Positions 17,747 through 27,723 are shown, counted from the stretch's first letter. The stretch is 64,000 nt of DNA from Paraburkholderia phenoliruptrix (GCF_902859825.1 NZ_CADIKB010000017.1:57096-121095), one strand, 5' to 3'. Numbers and translations: made by a program. The notes: a model not told the origin generated them from the sequence alone.

Positions 17747-18598
17747 ATGGCAGCTAGCGAAGGCACGCGCGCAATGGATCCGTCCGAGTACATCGCGCAC
17801 CACTTGCAGAACTTTTCCACCGCGCACCAGACGTCGATTTTCGACATCCACGTGTGGAATCTGGACACCCTTTTCTGGTCGATCGTTTGCGGTCTGGCCA
17901 CCATCATCATCCTGCATCTCGCTGCCCGCAAGGCAACGTCCGGCGTGCCCGGCCGTTTCCAGTGCGCGATCGAAATGCTGGTCGAAATGGTCGAGGATCA
18001 ATCGAAGTCGATGATCCACGGCACGCGCACTTTCATCGCACCGCTGGCCCTGACGGTCTTCGTCTGGGTGGCGCTCATGAACTCGCTCGACTTTATCCCC
18101 GTCGACCTGCCGGGCCATGTCATTGGCTGGCTGGGCCTGTCCGAAGCCATCCCGCACCACCGTATCGTCCCGACTGCCGACCTGAACGGCACGATCGGCA
18201 TCGCGCTCGGTGTGTTCGCGCTGATGATTTACTACAACTTCAAGATCAAGGGCGCCGGCGGCTTCGTGCACGAACTGCTGTCCGCTCCGTTCGGCGCGCA
18301 TCCGCTGCTGTGGATCCCGAACCTTGCACTGAACATCATCGAGTTCGTCGCGAAGACGGTCTCGCTCGGCATGCGGCTGTTCGGCAACATGTACGCGGGC
18401 GAACTGTTGTTCCTGCTGATTGCCCTGCTCGGCAGCATCTGGAGCTTCGGCGCGGACACGACGGTGCTTGGCTTCATCGGCCACGTGATCGCCGGCAGCG
18501 TGTGGGCAATCTTCCACATCCTGATCGTTCTGCTGCAGGCGTTCATTTTCATGATGCTGACGCTGGTGTACATCGGCCAGGCACACGACACGCACTAA
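17747..18598 (+). CDS. atpB: ATP synthase Fo subunit a
   Basis: Membrane subunit of 283 residues that forms the proton half-channels against the c-ring. It has six or so hydrophobic segments and the conserved C-terminal SLGMRLFGNMYAGEL block holding the essential Arg, plus VLLQAFIFMMLTLVYIG at the end. The frame is open upstream; ATG 17747 gives the family-like start MAASEGTRAMDPSEYI. A later in-frame ATG (MDPSEY) is possible. Confidence 0.94.
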   Translation: MAASEGTRAMDPSEYIAHHLQNFSTAHQTSIFDIHVWNLDTLFWSIVCGLATIIILHLAARKATSGVPGRFQCAIEMLVEMVEDQSKSMIHGTRTFIAPLALTVFVWVALMNSLDFIPVDLPGHVIGWLGLSEAIPHHRIVPTADLNGTIGIALGVFALMIYYNFKIKGAGGFVHELLSAPFGAHPLLWIPNLALNIIEFVAKTVSLGMRLFGNMYAGELLFLLIALLGSIWSFGADTTVLGFIGHVIAGSVWAIFHILIVLLQAFIFMMLTLVYIGQAHDTH

Positions 18599-18680
18599 CC
18601 CGCGCTGTCGTAGAAAGAATCGTAGTTTTTTAAATCTCAGTTCCAACCAGTTCTAAAAGACTTTTCACAAAGGAGTGATC

Positions 18681-18950
18681 ATGCAAGCTTTCATCGCCAA
18701 CATCCAGGGTCTGACCGCCATCGGTATCGGCATCATCATCGGCCTGGGTGCAATCGGCGCCTGTATCGGTATCGGCCTGATGGGCGGCAAGTACATCGAA
18801 GCATGTGCTCGTCAGCCGGAACTGATGAACCCGCTGCAAACCAAGATGTTCCTGCTGGCTGGTCTGATCGATGCGGCGTTCCTGATTGGCGTTGGTGTGG
18901 CAATGCTGTTTGCGTTCGCGAACCCGCTGCTGTCGAAGCTGGCAGGCTGA
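18681..18950 (+). CDS. atpE: ATP synthase Fo subunit c
   Basis: Proteolipid of 89 residues that forms the rotary ring. Two hydrophobic hairpin helices are joined by the polar loop ARQPELMNPLQ. The proton-carrying carboxylate is the Asp in FLLAGLIDAAF. AGGAG lies 6 bases upstream of ATG 18681; an in-frame GTG six bases earlier overlaps that site and is rejected. Confidence 0.95.
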   Translation: MQAFIANIQGLTAIGIGIIIGLGAIGACIGIGLMGGKYIEACARQPELMNPLQTKMFLLAGLIDAAFLIGVGVAMLFAFANPLLSKLAG

Positions 18951-19085
18951 GGTTCCTCGGAAGTTTGCGCCTGAGCTATAACTAAAGGCGCAGGGCGGAA
19001 CGGGCACTTGGGCGCTGATCGAGCACTGAATCGATGAGCGCCTTGCCGTTTCACTTTCCGAACTAGCAACGTTTAAGGAAACACC

Positions 19086-19556
19086 GTGAATCTCAACGCA
19101 ACCCTGTTTGCGCAAATGGTCGTGTTCCTGATCCTCGCGTGGTTCACGATGAAGTTCGTGTGGCCGCCGCTGATCAACGCCCTCGACGAGCGCTCGAAGA
19201 AGATCGCTGACGGTTTGTCTGCCGCTGAAAAGGGCAAGGCTGAACTGGAAGCCGCTCACAAGCGCGTCGACCAGGAACTCGCCCAGGCACGCAATGACGG
19301 TCAGCAACGTATTGCTGACGCAGAAAAGCGCGCTGTCGCCGTCGCTGACGAAATCAAGGCTCAGGCGCAAGCCGAAGCCGCCCGCATCATCGCGCAAGCG
19401 AAGGCTGACGCAGAGCAGCAAGTCGTGAAGGCGCGCGAAACGCTGCGCGGCGAAGTCGCTGCACTGGCAGTGAAGGGCGCTGAACAGATCCTGAAGCGCG
19501 AAGTCGACCAGGCAGCACACGCTGACCTGCTGAATCAACTGAAAGCCGAGCTCTGA
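19086..19556 (+). CDS. atpF: ATP synthase Fo subunit b
   Basis: Peripheral-stalk subunit of 156 residues. One N-terminal membrane helix (LFAQMVVFLILAWFTMKF) is followed by a long charged, alanine-rich helix that forms the dimeric stator. The start codon is GTG at 19086, supported by TAAGGAA upstream and by the family start MNLNATLF. The stop lies 2 bases before atpH. Confidence 0.94.
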   Translation: MNLNATLFAQMVVFLILAWFTMKFVWPPLINALDERSKKIADGLSAAEKGKAELEAAHKRVDQELAQARNDGQQRIADAEKRAVAVADEIKAQAQAEAARIIAQAKADAEQQVVKARETLRGEVAALAVKGAEQILKREVDQAAHADLLNQLKAEL

Positions 19557-19558
19557 TC

Positions 19559-20098
19559 ATGGCCGAACTTGCAACCATCGCCCGTCCGTACGCAGAAGCG
19601 CTGTTTGGCGTGGCCGAAGCTGGTGACATCGCCGCCTGGTCCACGCTCGTGCAGGAGCTGGCACAGGTTGCGCGTCTGCCCGAAGTGCTGTCGATCGCCT
19701 CGAGCCCGAAAGTAAGCCGCGCCCAGATCAGCGAACTGCTGCTGGCTGCGGTCAAGTCGCCGCTCAAGGACAACGCGCAAGCGAAGAATCTGGTGCAAAT
19801 GCTGGTGGACAACCATCGCCTGCAATTGCTGCCGGAAATCGCCGCGCAGTTCGAAGAGTTGAAGAACGCCCGCGAAGGGGCGGCCGATGTGCTGATTGTC
19901 AGCGCATTCCCGCTCGAAGGCGCGCAGTTGAACGACCTCGTCGCAAGTCTCGAACGCAAGTTCAAACGCAAGCTGAAGCCGACGGTCGAGGTCGACTCGT
20001 CGCTGATCGGCGGCGTGCGCGTGACGGTCGGCGACGAAGTGCTCGATACCTCGGTCCGCGCGCGGCTTGCCAGCATGCAAACGGCTCTGACGGCCTGA
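19559..20098 (+). CDS. atpH: ATP synthase F1 subunit delta
   Basis: Stator subunit of 179 residues that joins the b-dimer to the top of F1. It starts MAELATIARPYAEALFGVAE, the usual delta opening, and ends with the conserved GGVRVTVGDEVLDTSVRARL block. It follows atpF by 2 bases, consistent with coupled translation. Confidence 0.94.
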   Translation: MAELATIARPYAEALFGVAEAGDIAAWSTLVQELAQVARLPEVLSIASSPKVSRAQISELLLAAVKSPLKDNAQAKNLVQMLVDNHRLQLLPEIAAQFEELKNAREGAADVLIVSAFPLEGAQLNDLVASLERKFKRKLKPTVEVDSSLIGGVRVTVGDEVLDTSVRARLASMQTALTA

Positions 20099-20153
20099 AG
20101 CGCCTCGCGCCAGGCGGCTGGCACGCAACAGAATTGACTATCAGGAGCGAATA

Positions 20154-21695
20154 ATGCAACTCAATCCCTCTGAGATCAGCGAGCTGATCAAGAGCCGGAT
20201 CCAGGGCCTTGAAGCGAGCGCAGACGTTCGCAACCAGGGCACCGTGATCTCCGTGACCGACGGCATCGTGCGTATTCACGGTCTGTCGGAAGTGATGCAG
20301 GGCGAAATGCTCGAATTCCCGGGCAACACGTTCGGCCTCGCACTGAACCTCGAGCGCGACTCGGTCGGCGCCGTGATTCTGGGTGAGTACGAGCACATTT
20401 CGGAAGGCGACATCGTCAAGACGACGGGCCGCATTCTGGAAGTGCCGGTGGGACCGGAACTGCTCGGCCGCGTGGTCGATGCACTGGGCAACCCGATCGA
20501 CGGCAAGGGCCCGATCAATGCCAAGAAGACCGACGCAATCGAAAAGATCGCTCCGGGCGTGATCTGGCGTAAGTCGGTTTCGGAACCGGTCCAGACCGGT
20601 CTGAAGTCGATTGATGCGATGGTGCCGGTCGGCCGTGGCCAGCGTGAGCTGATCATCGGCGACCGTCAGTGCGGCAAGACGGCAGTCGCAGTCGACGCGA
20701 TCATCAACCAGAAGGGCAAGAACCTCTTCTGTATCTACGTTGCGATCGGCCAGAAGGCTTCGTCGATCATGAACGTGGTCCGCAAGCTCGAAGAAACGGG
20801 CGCGCTGGAATACACGATCGTCGTCGCGGCTTCGGCTTCGGAATCGGCTGCCATGCAATACCTGGCACCGTACGCCGGCTGCACGATGGGCGAATACTTC
20901 CGCGACCGCGGCCAGGACGCGCTGATCGTTTATGACGACTTGACCAAGCAGGCTTGGGCATACCGTCAGATCTCGCTGCTGCTGCGCCGCCCGCCGGGCC
21001 GTGAAGCCTATCCGGGCGACGTGTTCTATCTGCACTCGCGTCTGTTGGAACGTGCTGCTCGCGTCTCGGAAGAGTACGTCGAGAAGTTCACCAACGGTGA
21101 AGTGAAGGGCAAGAGCGGTTCGCTGACGGCGCTGCCGGTCATTGAAACGCAGGCAGGCGACGTGACCGCATTCGTTCCGACGAACGTGATCTCGATTACG
21201 GACGGCCAGATCTTCCTGGAAACCGACCTCTTCAACGCAGGTATCCGCCCGGCAATTAACGCCGGCGTGTCGGTGTCGCGCGTCGGTGGTGCGGCTCAGA
21301 CGAAGGTCGTGAAGAAGCTGTCGGGCGGTATCCGTACCGACCTCGCGCAGTATCGTGAGCTGGCAGCGTTCGCCCAGTTCGCATCGGACCTCGACGAAGC
21401 AACCCGCAAGCAGCTGGAGCGCGGCCGCCGCGTGACGGAACTGCTGAAGCAGCCGCAATATCAGCCGCTGCAAGTGTGGGAGCTGGCTATCTCGCTGTTC
21501 GCTGCGAACAACGGTTACCTCGACGATCTGGAAGTGTCGCAAGTGCTGCCGTTCGAAAAGGGCTTGCGCGAATATCTGAAGTCGAGCCACGCTGACCTGG
21601 TCAAGCGCATCGAAGACAACAAGGAACTCTCGAAGGACGACGAAGGCCTGCTGCACACGGCTCTCAAAGACTTCAAGAAGTCCGGCGCTTACTGA
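20154..21695 (+). CDS. atpA: ATP synthase F1 subunit alpha
   Basis: Regulatory nucleotide-binding subunit of F1, 513 residues, the standard length. The P-loop reads GDRQCGKTAVA near residue 170. The family stretch PYAGCTMGEYFRDRG and the catalytic-site Arg region (SVSRVGGAAQ) are present. A SGGAGCG-type site (TCAGGAGCG) precedes the ATG at 20154. Confidence 0.97.
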   Translation: MQLNPSEISELIKSRIQGLEASADVRNQGTVISVTDGIVRIHGLSEVMQGEMLEFPGNTFGLALNLERDSVGAVILGEYEHISEGDIVKTTGRILEVPVGPELLGRVVDALGNPIDGKGPINAKKTDAIEKIAPGVIWRKSVSEPVQTGLKSIDAMVPVGRGQRELIIGDRQCGKTAVAVDAIINQKGKNLFCIYVAIGQKASSIMNVVRKLEETGALEYTIVVAASASESAAMQYLAPYAGCTMGEYFRDRGQDALIVYDDLTKQAWAYRQISLLLRRPPGREAYPGDVFYLHSRLLERAARVSEEYVEKFTNGEVKGKSGSLTALPVIETQAGDVTAFVPTNVISITDGQIFLETDLFNAGIRPAINAGVSVSRVGGAAQTKVVKKLSGGIRTDLAQYRELAAFAQFASDLDEATRKQLERGRRVTELLKQPQYQPLQVWELAISLFAANNGYLDDLEVSQVLPFEKGLREYLKSSHADLVKRIEDNKELSKDDEGLLHTALKDFKKSGAY

Positions 21696-21832
21696 TCCGC
21701 GAGTGATCCGCAAGGCATAAACGGACCTTGAAGCGGCGCGGGCTGCATGCGAATGCTCCCGCGCGGCTTCGGTCGCTTTGCATGGGTCCCGGGTGAGCGC
21801 CAGCGCAAATCCGGGCCGACAAGGAGCAAGCA

Positions 21833-22717
21833 ATGGCTGGAATGAAGGAAATTCGCGGCAAGATCAAGAGCGTGCAAAACACGCGAAAGATCACGAAAGC
21901 GATGGAGATGGTGGCCGCATCGAAGATGCGCCGCGCTCAGGAGCGCATGCGCGCTGCTCGCCCGTATGCCGACAAGGTCCGCGATATCGCTGCACACATG
22001 AGCCGTGCGAACCCCGAGTATCGTCACCCGTTCATGGTGTCGAACGAAGGCGCGAAGACGGCGGGCATCATCCTCGTCACGACCGACAAAGGTCTGTGCG
22101 GTGGCATGAACACCAACGTGCTGCGTGCGGCGCTGCAGAAGTTCAAGGAACTGGAAGGCCAGGGCAAGACGATCGAGGCAACCGCGATCGGCACCAAGGG
22201 TCTGGGTTTCCTGAACCGCTTGCGCGCCAAGGTGGTGTCGAATGTCGTGCATCTGGGCGATACGCCGCATCTTGAAAAGCTGATCGGCGCGGTGAAGGTG
22301 CAGCTCGACCTGTACTCGGAAGGCAAGGTTTCGGCGGTGTATCTCGCATACACGCGCTTCGTCAATACGATGAAGCAGGAGCCGGTGATCGAGCAACTGC
22401 TGCCGCTCGCGGCAGATCAGTTCGAGCGCAAGGAAGAGCAGGGCGCGACGCCGAGCACCCAGTGGGACTACATCTACGAGCCGGACGCTCAGGCAGTGGT
22501 GGACGAACTGCTGGTGCGTTATGTCGAAGCGCTGGTCTATCAGGCCGTCGCGGAAAACATGGCATCGGAGCAATCGGCCCGCATGGTCGCAATGAAGGCC
22601 GCTTCGGACAATGCGAAGTCGGTCATCAACGAACTGCAGCTTGTGTACAACAAGAGCCGTCAGGCCGCGATTACGAAAGAACTGTCGGAAATCGTCGGTG
22701 GCGCGGCGGCAGTCTGA
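21833..22717 (+). CDS. atpG: ATP synthase F1 subunit gamma
   Basis: Central-stalk rotor subunit of 294 residues. N-terminal coiled coil MKEIRGKIKSVQNTRKITKA and the matching C-terminal helix SVINELQLVYNKSRQAAITKE are both conserved. A short insertion (KEEQGATPSTQWDYIYEPDA) is typical for the group. AAGGAGCAAGCA precedes the ATG. Confidence 0.96.
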   Translation: MAGMKEIRGKIKSVQNTRKITKAMEMVAASKMRRAQERMRAARPYADKVRDIAAHMSRANPEYRHPFMVSNEGAKTAGIILVTTDKGLCGGMNTNVLRAALQKFKELEGQGKTIEATAIGTKGLGFLNRLRAKVVSNVVHLGDTPHLEKLIGAVKVQLDLYSEGKVSAVYLAYTRFVNTMKQEPVIEQLLPLAADQFERKEEQGATPSTQWDYIYEPDAQAVVDELLVRYVEALVYQAVAENMASEQSARMVAMKAASDNAKSVINELQLVYNKSRQAAITKELSEIVGGAAAV

Positions 22718-22842
22718 CCTTCAGGTCAGGCACGCCGCTTCGTGTGCGCCCGGGTGGCGCACCGTCTGGGCAACGGTCTGGGCGATCCCATCGAAACAGC
22801 GCCTTTGCGCGAGTGAAGAATTGAGTATCTAAAGGAAAAGCG

Positions 22843-24237
22843 ATGAGTACTACTGCTTTGGTAGAAGGCAAGATCGTACAGTGCATCGGCGCGGTGATCG
22901 ACGTGGAATTCCCGCGTTCGGACATGCCGAAAGTTTACGACGCGCTCATTCTGGAAGGTTCGGAACTGACCCTCGAAGTCCAGCAACAGCTGGGCGACGG
23001 CGTCGTCCGTACCATCTGTCTGGGTGCATCGGACGGCCTGCGCCGCGGCACGGTCGTGAAGAACACCGGCAAGCCGATCAGCGTGCCGGTCGGCAAGCCG
23101 ACGCTCGGCCGTATCATGGACGTGCTCGGTCGTCCGATCGACGAAGCTGGCCCGATCGCAAGCGACAACATGCGCTCGATCCACCAGAAGGCGCCGGCGT
23201 TCGACGAACTGTCGCCGTCGACGGAACTGCTCGAAACCGGCATCAAGGTTATCGACCTGATCTGCCCGTTCGCAAAGGGCGGCAAGGTGGGTCTGTTCGG
23301 TGGCGCCGGCGTGGGCAAGACCGTGAACATGATGGAACTGATCAACAACATCGCGAAGGAACACGGTGGTTACTCCGTGTTCGCCGGTGTTGGCGAGCGT
23401 ACCCGCGAAGGGAACGACTTCTATCACGAAATGAAGGACTCGAACGTTCTCGACAAGGTCGCGCTGGTGTACGGCCAGATGAACGAGCCGCCGGGCAACC
23501 GTCTGCGCGTCGCGCTGACCGGCCTCACGATGGCCGAGCATTTCCGTGACGAAGGCCTCGACGTGCTGTTCTTCGTCGACAACATCTACCGTTTCACGCT
23601 GGCCGGTACCGAAGTGTCGGCACTGCTCGGCCGTATGCCGTCGGCAGTGGGCTATCAGCCGACGCTGGCTGAAGAAATGGGCAAGCTGCAAGAGCGTATT
23701 ACGTCGACCAAGACCGGCTCGATCACGTCGGTTCAGGCCGTGTACGTCCCTGCGGACGACTTGACCGACCCGTCGCCGGCTACGACGTTCGGCCACCTGG
23801 ACGCAACCGTCGTGTTGTCGCGTGACATCGCTTCGCTGGGTATCTACCCGGCAGTGGACCCGCTCGACTCGACCTCGCGTCAGATCGACCCGAACGTGAT
23901 CGGCGAAGAGCACTACTCGATCACGCGCGGCGTGCAGCAAACGCTGCAGCGCTACAAGGAACTGCGCGACATTATCGCGATTCTGGGCATGGACGAACTG
24001 GCGCCGGAAGACAAGCTCGCCGTGGCGCGCGCTCGTAAGATCCAGCGTTTCCTGTCGCAGCCGTTCCACGTTGCTGAAGTGTTCACGGGCTCGCCGGGCA
24101 AGTACGTTCCGCTGAAGGAAACGATCCGCGGCTTCAAGATGATCGTTGAAGGCGAGTGCGACCACCTGCCGGAACAAGCGTTCTACATGGTCGGCACGAT
24201 CGACGAAGCCTTCGAAAAGGCCAAGAAGATCCAGTAA
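22843..24237 (+). CDS. atpD: ATP synthase F1 subunit beta
   Basis: Catalytic subunit of 464 residues. P-loop GGAGVGKTVNM near residue 150, the GERTREGND motif with the catalytic Glu, and the ALTGLTMAEHFRDEG block are all intact. AAAGGAAAAGCG precedes the ATG. Confidence 0.97.
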   Translation: MSTTALVEGKIVQCIGAVIDVEFPRSDMPKVYDALILEGSELTLEVQQQLGDGVVRTICLGASDGLRRGTVVKNTGKPISVPVGKPTLGRIMDVLGRPIDEAGPIASDNMRSIHQKAPAFDELSPSTELLETGIKVIDLICPFAKGGKVGLFGGAGVGKTVNMMELINNIAKEHGGYSVFAGVGERTREGNDFYHEMKDSNVLDKVALVYGQMNEPPGNRLRVALTGLTMAEHFRDEGLDVLFFVDNIYRFTLAGTEVSALLGRMPSAVGYQPTLAEEMGKLQERITSTKTGSITSVQAVYVPADDLTDPSPATTFGHLDATVVLSRDIASLGIYPAVDPLDSTSRQIDPNVIGEEHYSITRGVQQTLQRYKELRDIIAILGMDELAPEDKLAVARARKIQRFLSQPFHVAEVFTGSPGKYVPLKETIRGFKMIVEGECDHLPEQAFYMVGTIDEAFEKAKKIQ

Positions 24238-24391
24238 AGGTCGGGTGTAACGAAGAAGGCGCTGGCGCGCGTGAGAGCTGCCTCAACGGTGGTTTTCCCT
24301 GGCTGGCGTCTTCATTACGCTAAACCCAGCCTTGCATGCGACGAGAGCCAGGCGCAAGCCCTAACTCTGGTCGCCACAGGAGTCGACACAT

Positions 24392-24817
24392 ATGGCAACC
24401 ATTAAAGTAGACGTCGTCAGCGCGGAAGAGCAGATCTTCTCGGGCCAGGCGAAGTTCGTCGCGCTGCCGGGCGAAGCAGGTGAACTCGGCATTCTGCCGG
24501 GCCACACGCCGCTCATCACGCGGATCCGGCCGGGCGCGGTGCGTATTGAAGCTGAAAACGGCGAAGAAGAGTTTGTGTTCGTCGCCGGCGGCATCCTCGA
24601 AATCCAGCCGGGCGCAGTGACGGTTCTCGCCGACACGGCCATCCGCGGCAAGGATCTCGACGAAGCCAAGGCTGAAGACGCGCGCAAGCGTGCTGAAGAA
24701 GCGCTGCAAAACACGGGCTCGAACCTCGAATACGCGACCGCGCAGGCGGAACTGGCGTACGCGACGGCTCAGCTCGCTGCAATCCAGCGTCTGCGTAAGC
24801 TGCGCAGTCAGAATTAA
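24392..24817 (+). CDS. atpC: ATP synthase F1 subunit epsilon
   Basis: Rotor subunit of 141 residues that inhibits ATP hydrolysis. An N-terminal beta-sandwich (VDVVSAEEQIFSGQAKFVALPG, GELGILPGHTPL) is followed by a two-helix C-terminal domain rich in Ala. It ends the atp operon, directly before a strong terminator at 24836. Confidence 0.95.
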   Translation: MATIKVDVVSAEEQIFSGQAKFVALPGEAGELGILPGHTPLITRIRPGAVRIEAENGEEEFVFVAGGILEIQPGAVTVLADTAIRGKDLDEAKAEDARKRAEEALQNTGSNLEYATAQAELAYATAQLAAIQRLRKLRSQN

Positions 24818-24835
24818 GCAGCCGGTATTAGAGAG

Positions 24836-24863
24836 AAAGCAGCCCGCGTGGCTGCTTTTTTTT
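24836..24863 (+). terminator. Terminator of the atp operon
   Basis: AAAGCAGCC and GGCTGCTTT pair around CGCGT and are followed by a T run. Confidence 0.92.
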
Positions 24864-25094
24864 GACCTCGTGTTGACGTTTACGGAAAGGTCAGCGACAT
24901 TGGATGTCCGTCATTGGCGGCTTCGGGGGAGGCCTTCACGGCAGCACCCGCGGCGCCTCAATCGCGGCCACACCCAGCCGCCCGCGGGCGCCGATCCGCT
25001 GCGGGTAAGACTTGATGCCGGGTGGGCGCGCGCCGGTGGCACAATCGGTTTCAAACTCATTTCAATAGGGCGATCTGCTCACGGAGACAACACC

Positions 25095-26825
25095 ATGGCA
25101 ACGCAAGTGTCAGGCGAAGGCGCAATCATCGAGCCAAAAAACGGGCTCTCGTATGTCCGCGGATCGACAGACATTCCGCTGAGCCAGGCGACGATCGGCG
25201 AATTTCTGCGAGAGACGGCTGGACGTTTCCCGGACCGGCCCGCGGTGGTGTTCCGCGAGCAGCAAATTCGCTGGACATGGAAGGAGTTCGCCGAAGAAGT
25301 CGATGTGCTGGCGGCCGGGTTTCTGGCGCTGGGCATCGCGAAGGGCGACCGCGTCGGGATTTGGTCGCCCAATCGCATCGAATGGCTGCTGACGCAGTTT
25401 GCGACCGCCCGCATCGGCGCCGTGCTCGTGAACATCAATCCGGCATATCGGCTGGCCGAGCTCGAGTACGCGCTGAATAAGGTCGGCTGCAAGGCGATTG
25501 TCGCGGCGGAGCGTTTCAAGACGTCGATGTATCTGGAAATGCTGCAGCAACTCGCGCCTGAGCTCGCTACACAAGCGCCCGGCCAACTGCGCGCCGCACG
25601 CTTGCCGGCCTTGCGCTATGTGATCCGCATGTGCGACACCGACACGCCGGGAATGCTCAGCTTCTCCGACGTGATCGAGCAAGGGCGCGCCACGCTCGAC
25701 GTGGCCAGGCTCGATGAAATCGGCAACACGCTGTCCTGCCACGAGGCGATCAACATTCAGTTCACCAGCGGCACGACCGGCAATCCGAAGGGCGCGACGC
25801 TCACCCATAGCAACGTGGTAAACAACGCGCGCTATATCGCGATGGCCATGAATCTGAGCGAGCACGACGCGCTGTGCATTCCGGTGCCGCTTTATCACTG
25901 CTTTGGGATGGTGCTCGCCGTTTTGGCCTGCGTTTCGGTGGGCGCCAACATGGTGTTTCCGGGTGAGGCCTTTGACCCCGCGGCGACGCTCGCTGCCGTC
26001 GCCGAGGAGCAGTGCACGGCCTTGCACGGCGTGCCCACTATGTTCATCGCGGAGCTCGACCATCCGAACTTCGCTTCATACGATCTGTCGCGTTTGCGCA
26101 CGGGCATCATGGCAGGATCGCCCTGTCCTATCGAGACGATGAAAAAGGTCGTCTCCACAATGCATCTTAGCGAGATCACGATTGCCTACGGCATGACCGA
26201 GACAAGCCCGGTGTCGTTTCAGAGTTCGACCACCGATCCGCTCGACAAGCGCACCACGACGGTCGGCCGGATCCAGCCGCATCTGGAGGTCAAGATCATT
26301 GATCCGCTCGGCAATATCGTGCCGGTGGGCGAAACAGGCGAGCTTTGCACGCGCGGCTATTCGGTGATGCAGGGCTATTGGGGCGACGAGGAAAAAACGC
26401 GCGAGAGCATAGTAGACGGCTGGATGCACACCGGCGATCTCGCGACAATCGACGCCGAAGGCTATTGCAACATCGTCGGCCGTCTGAAGGACATGCTGAT
26501 TCGCGGTGGCGAGAACATCTATCCGCGCGAGATCGAGGAATTCCTGTTTCGCCACCCGAAGATTCAGAGCGTGCAGGTGTTCGGCGTGCCCGACGCAAAG
26601 TACGGCGAAGAAGTGTGCGCCTGGGTGGTGCTGCGCTCGGGCGAACAGGCGACAGCGGAGGAAATCCAGCAGTTCTGCCAAGGGCAGATCGCCCACTACA
26701 AAGTGCCAAGGTACATCCGCTTCGTCGACGAACTGCCGATGACGGTAACCGGCAAAGTGCAGAAGTTCGTCATGCGCGAGCGCATGATCAACGAACTCCG
26801 GCTACAGGAAGGCAAGACCGCCTGA
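25095..26825 (+). CDS. AMP-binding fatty-acyl-CoA synthetase
   Basis: Adenylate-forming ligase of 576 residues that would activate a fatty or related acid to its CoA ester via an acyl-AMP. The P-loop-like FTSGTTGNPKGATLTHSN lies near residue 220. YGMTETSP, GWMHTGDLA and GRLKDMLIRGGENIYPREIEEF follow, and the C-terminal catalytic Lys is in MTVTGKVQKF. The frame is open far upstream; the ATG at 25095 fits the family start and has GGAGACAA ahead of it. Chain-length preference cannot be read from the sequence. It stands alone between two terminators. Confidence 0.9.
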   Translation: MATQVSGEGAIIEPKNGLSYVRGSTDIPLSQATIGEFLRETAGRFPDRPAVVFREQQIRWTWKEFAEEVDVLAAGFLALGIAKGDRVGIWSPNRIEWLLTQFATARIGAVLVNINPAYRLAELEYALNKVGCKAIVAAERFKTSMYLEMLQQLAPELATQAPGQLRAARLPALRYVIRMCDTDTPGMLSFSDVIEQGRATLDVARLDEIGNTLSCHEAINIQFTSGTTGNPKGATLTHSNVVNNARYIAMAMNLSEHDALCIPVPLYHCFGMVLAVLACVSVGANMVFPGEAFDPAATLAAVAEEQCTALHGVPTMFIAELDHPNFASYDLSRLRTGIMAGSPCPIETMKKVVSTMHLSEITIAYGMTETSPVSFQSSTTDPLDKRTTTVGRIQPHLEVKIIDPLGNIVPVGETGELCTRGYSVMQGYWGDEEKTRESIVDGWMHTGDLATIDAEGYCNIVGRLKDMLIRGGENIYPREIEEFLFRHPKIQSVQVFGVPDAKYGEEVCAWVVLRSGEQATAEEIQQFCQGQIAHYKVPRYIRFVDELPMTVTGKVQKFVMRERMINELRLQEGKTA

Positions 26826-26871
26826 CCCACGCGGCGCGAGAAAGCCAGGGCGGTTCAATAATCGACAAACA

Positions 26872-26898
26872 AAGGGCTGCCCTCAGGCAGCCCTTGTT
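26872..26898 (+). terminator. Terminator of the acyl-CoA synthetase gene
   Basis: Ten-bp stem AAGGGCTGCC/GGCAGCCCTT with CTCA loop and a T-rich tail (TTGTTATT). Confidence 0.75.
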
Positions 26899-27007
26899 AT
26901 TCACTCGTCTCATTCCGGGACGAAATTCACACACGGCCAAACGTCAAAACACGCCTAATTGCACCTAAAAGATGCCATTTTGCACTGCGCAAACGTTTGG
27001 CAAGACG

Positions 27008-27033
27008 AAAAAAAAGCGGGCCTGGAGCCCGCT
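27008..27033 (-). terminator. Minus-strand Rho-independent terminator
   Basis: On the minus strand AGCGGGC and GCCCGCT pair around a 5-base loop and are followed by eight T residues. It lies 12 bases past the stop of the short gene at 27046-27168, with no other minus-strand gene close by. Confidence 0.85.
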
Positions 27034-27045
27034 AAAAACCACACG

Positions 27046-27168
27046 CTACGGGGTTAGCGCGAGGAGACCAAAGTAGGAACCGACTGAGACGACGACCCGC
27101 CGTCGACTACGGCCCCAGCAGGGATGCCCCTTCACAGGGCTTCGGCATACGCCGACCGGCAAGTGCAT
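27046..27168 (-). CDS. Probable small protein of 40 residues, unknown function
   Basis: The reading frame starts with ATG (MHLPVGVCRS), holds a strongly basic middle (WGRSRRR) and ends with a hydrophobic tail (VVVSVGSYFGLLALTP). A strong terminator follows 12 bases after the stop, giving a compact transcription unit of about 200 bases. The ribosome site is weak. It could be a short translated gene or a small RNA that happens to carry an ORF. I do not recognise the family. Confidence 0.45.
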   Translation of the reverse strand: MHLPVGVCRSPVKGHPCWGRSRRRVVVSVGSYFGLLALTP

Positions 27169-27723
27169 CGTATCCGCTCACACCACGCACCCAGCCACAT
27201 CCGTGTTGAAACCGTTGAGGGCATTGTGGGCGAATTAACTCAGGAGCGCCGTAACAAAGTGTTTCAGGTTGTAACGCCCGCCGGATAAGGCGCTGCGGGA
27301 TTTATTGCGGAAAGGAAACGTTAAATCCGCAAGTTTTACCTATGACTGCTTGGCAATTTAATACGCCCGTTTAATGATATTCGCGAAGCATAGCGCCGCA
27401 TAAACTGTTAAGTCGATTCCGCATGAAATGGTTGCGTCGTCATCTTTCTGACAATAGAGCGCTGCTGTTACAACTGCTTCGAGCGCTGCCGGCTTTTCCC
27501 CGTGCGGGTGCAGAAGCCCGAATGCGGTGCAACAACTACCGTGCGAATCGCGCTCCGAAGAGGGCCCGTTCACCGCTCGGCGAAAAAATTCATCTCCGCT
27601 GAGCCGATGCCTGAACGCGCCTGCCTGCGTTACACAATGCAGCCGACGGAGTCCCTCCGCGCAGCCGCGAGTCTGCCTGAGCCCCTCAACGCTTCAGGAA
27701 TGCCCGCGGCCCCAAGGCTCGGT

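Larger units (their letters stand above)
26826..27723. other. Long intergenic region with two terminators and a short ORF
   Basis: About 900 bases between convergent neighbours. It holds the terminator of the acyl-CoA synthetase (26872), a minus-strand terminator (27008), a probable 40-codon minus-strand gene (27046-27168) and GTAAC direct repeats at about 27251-27275. The part from 27300 to 27720 shows nothing I can call a gene. Confidence 0.6.
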
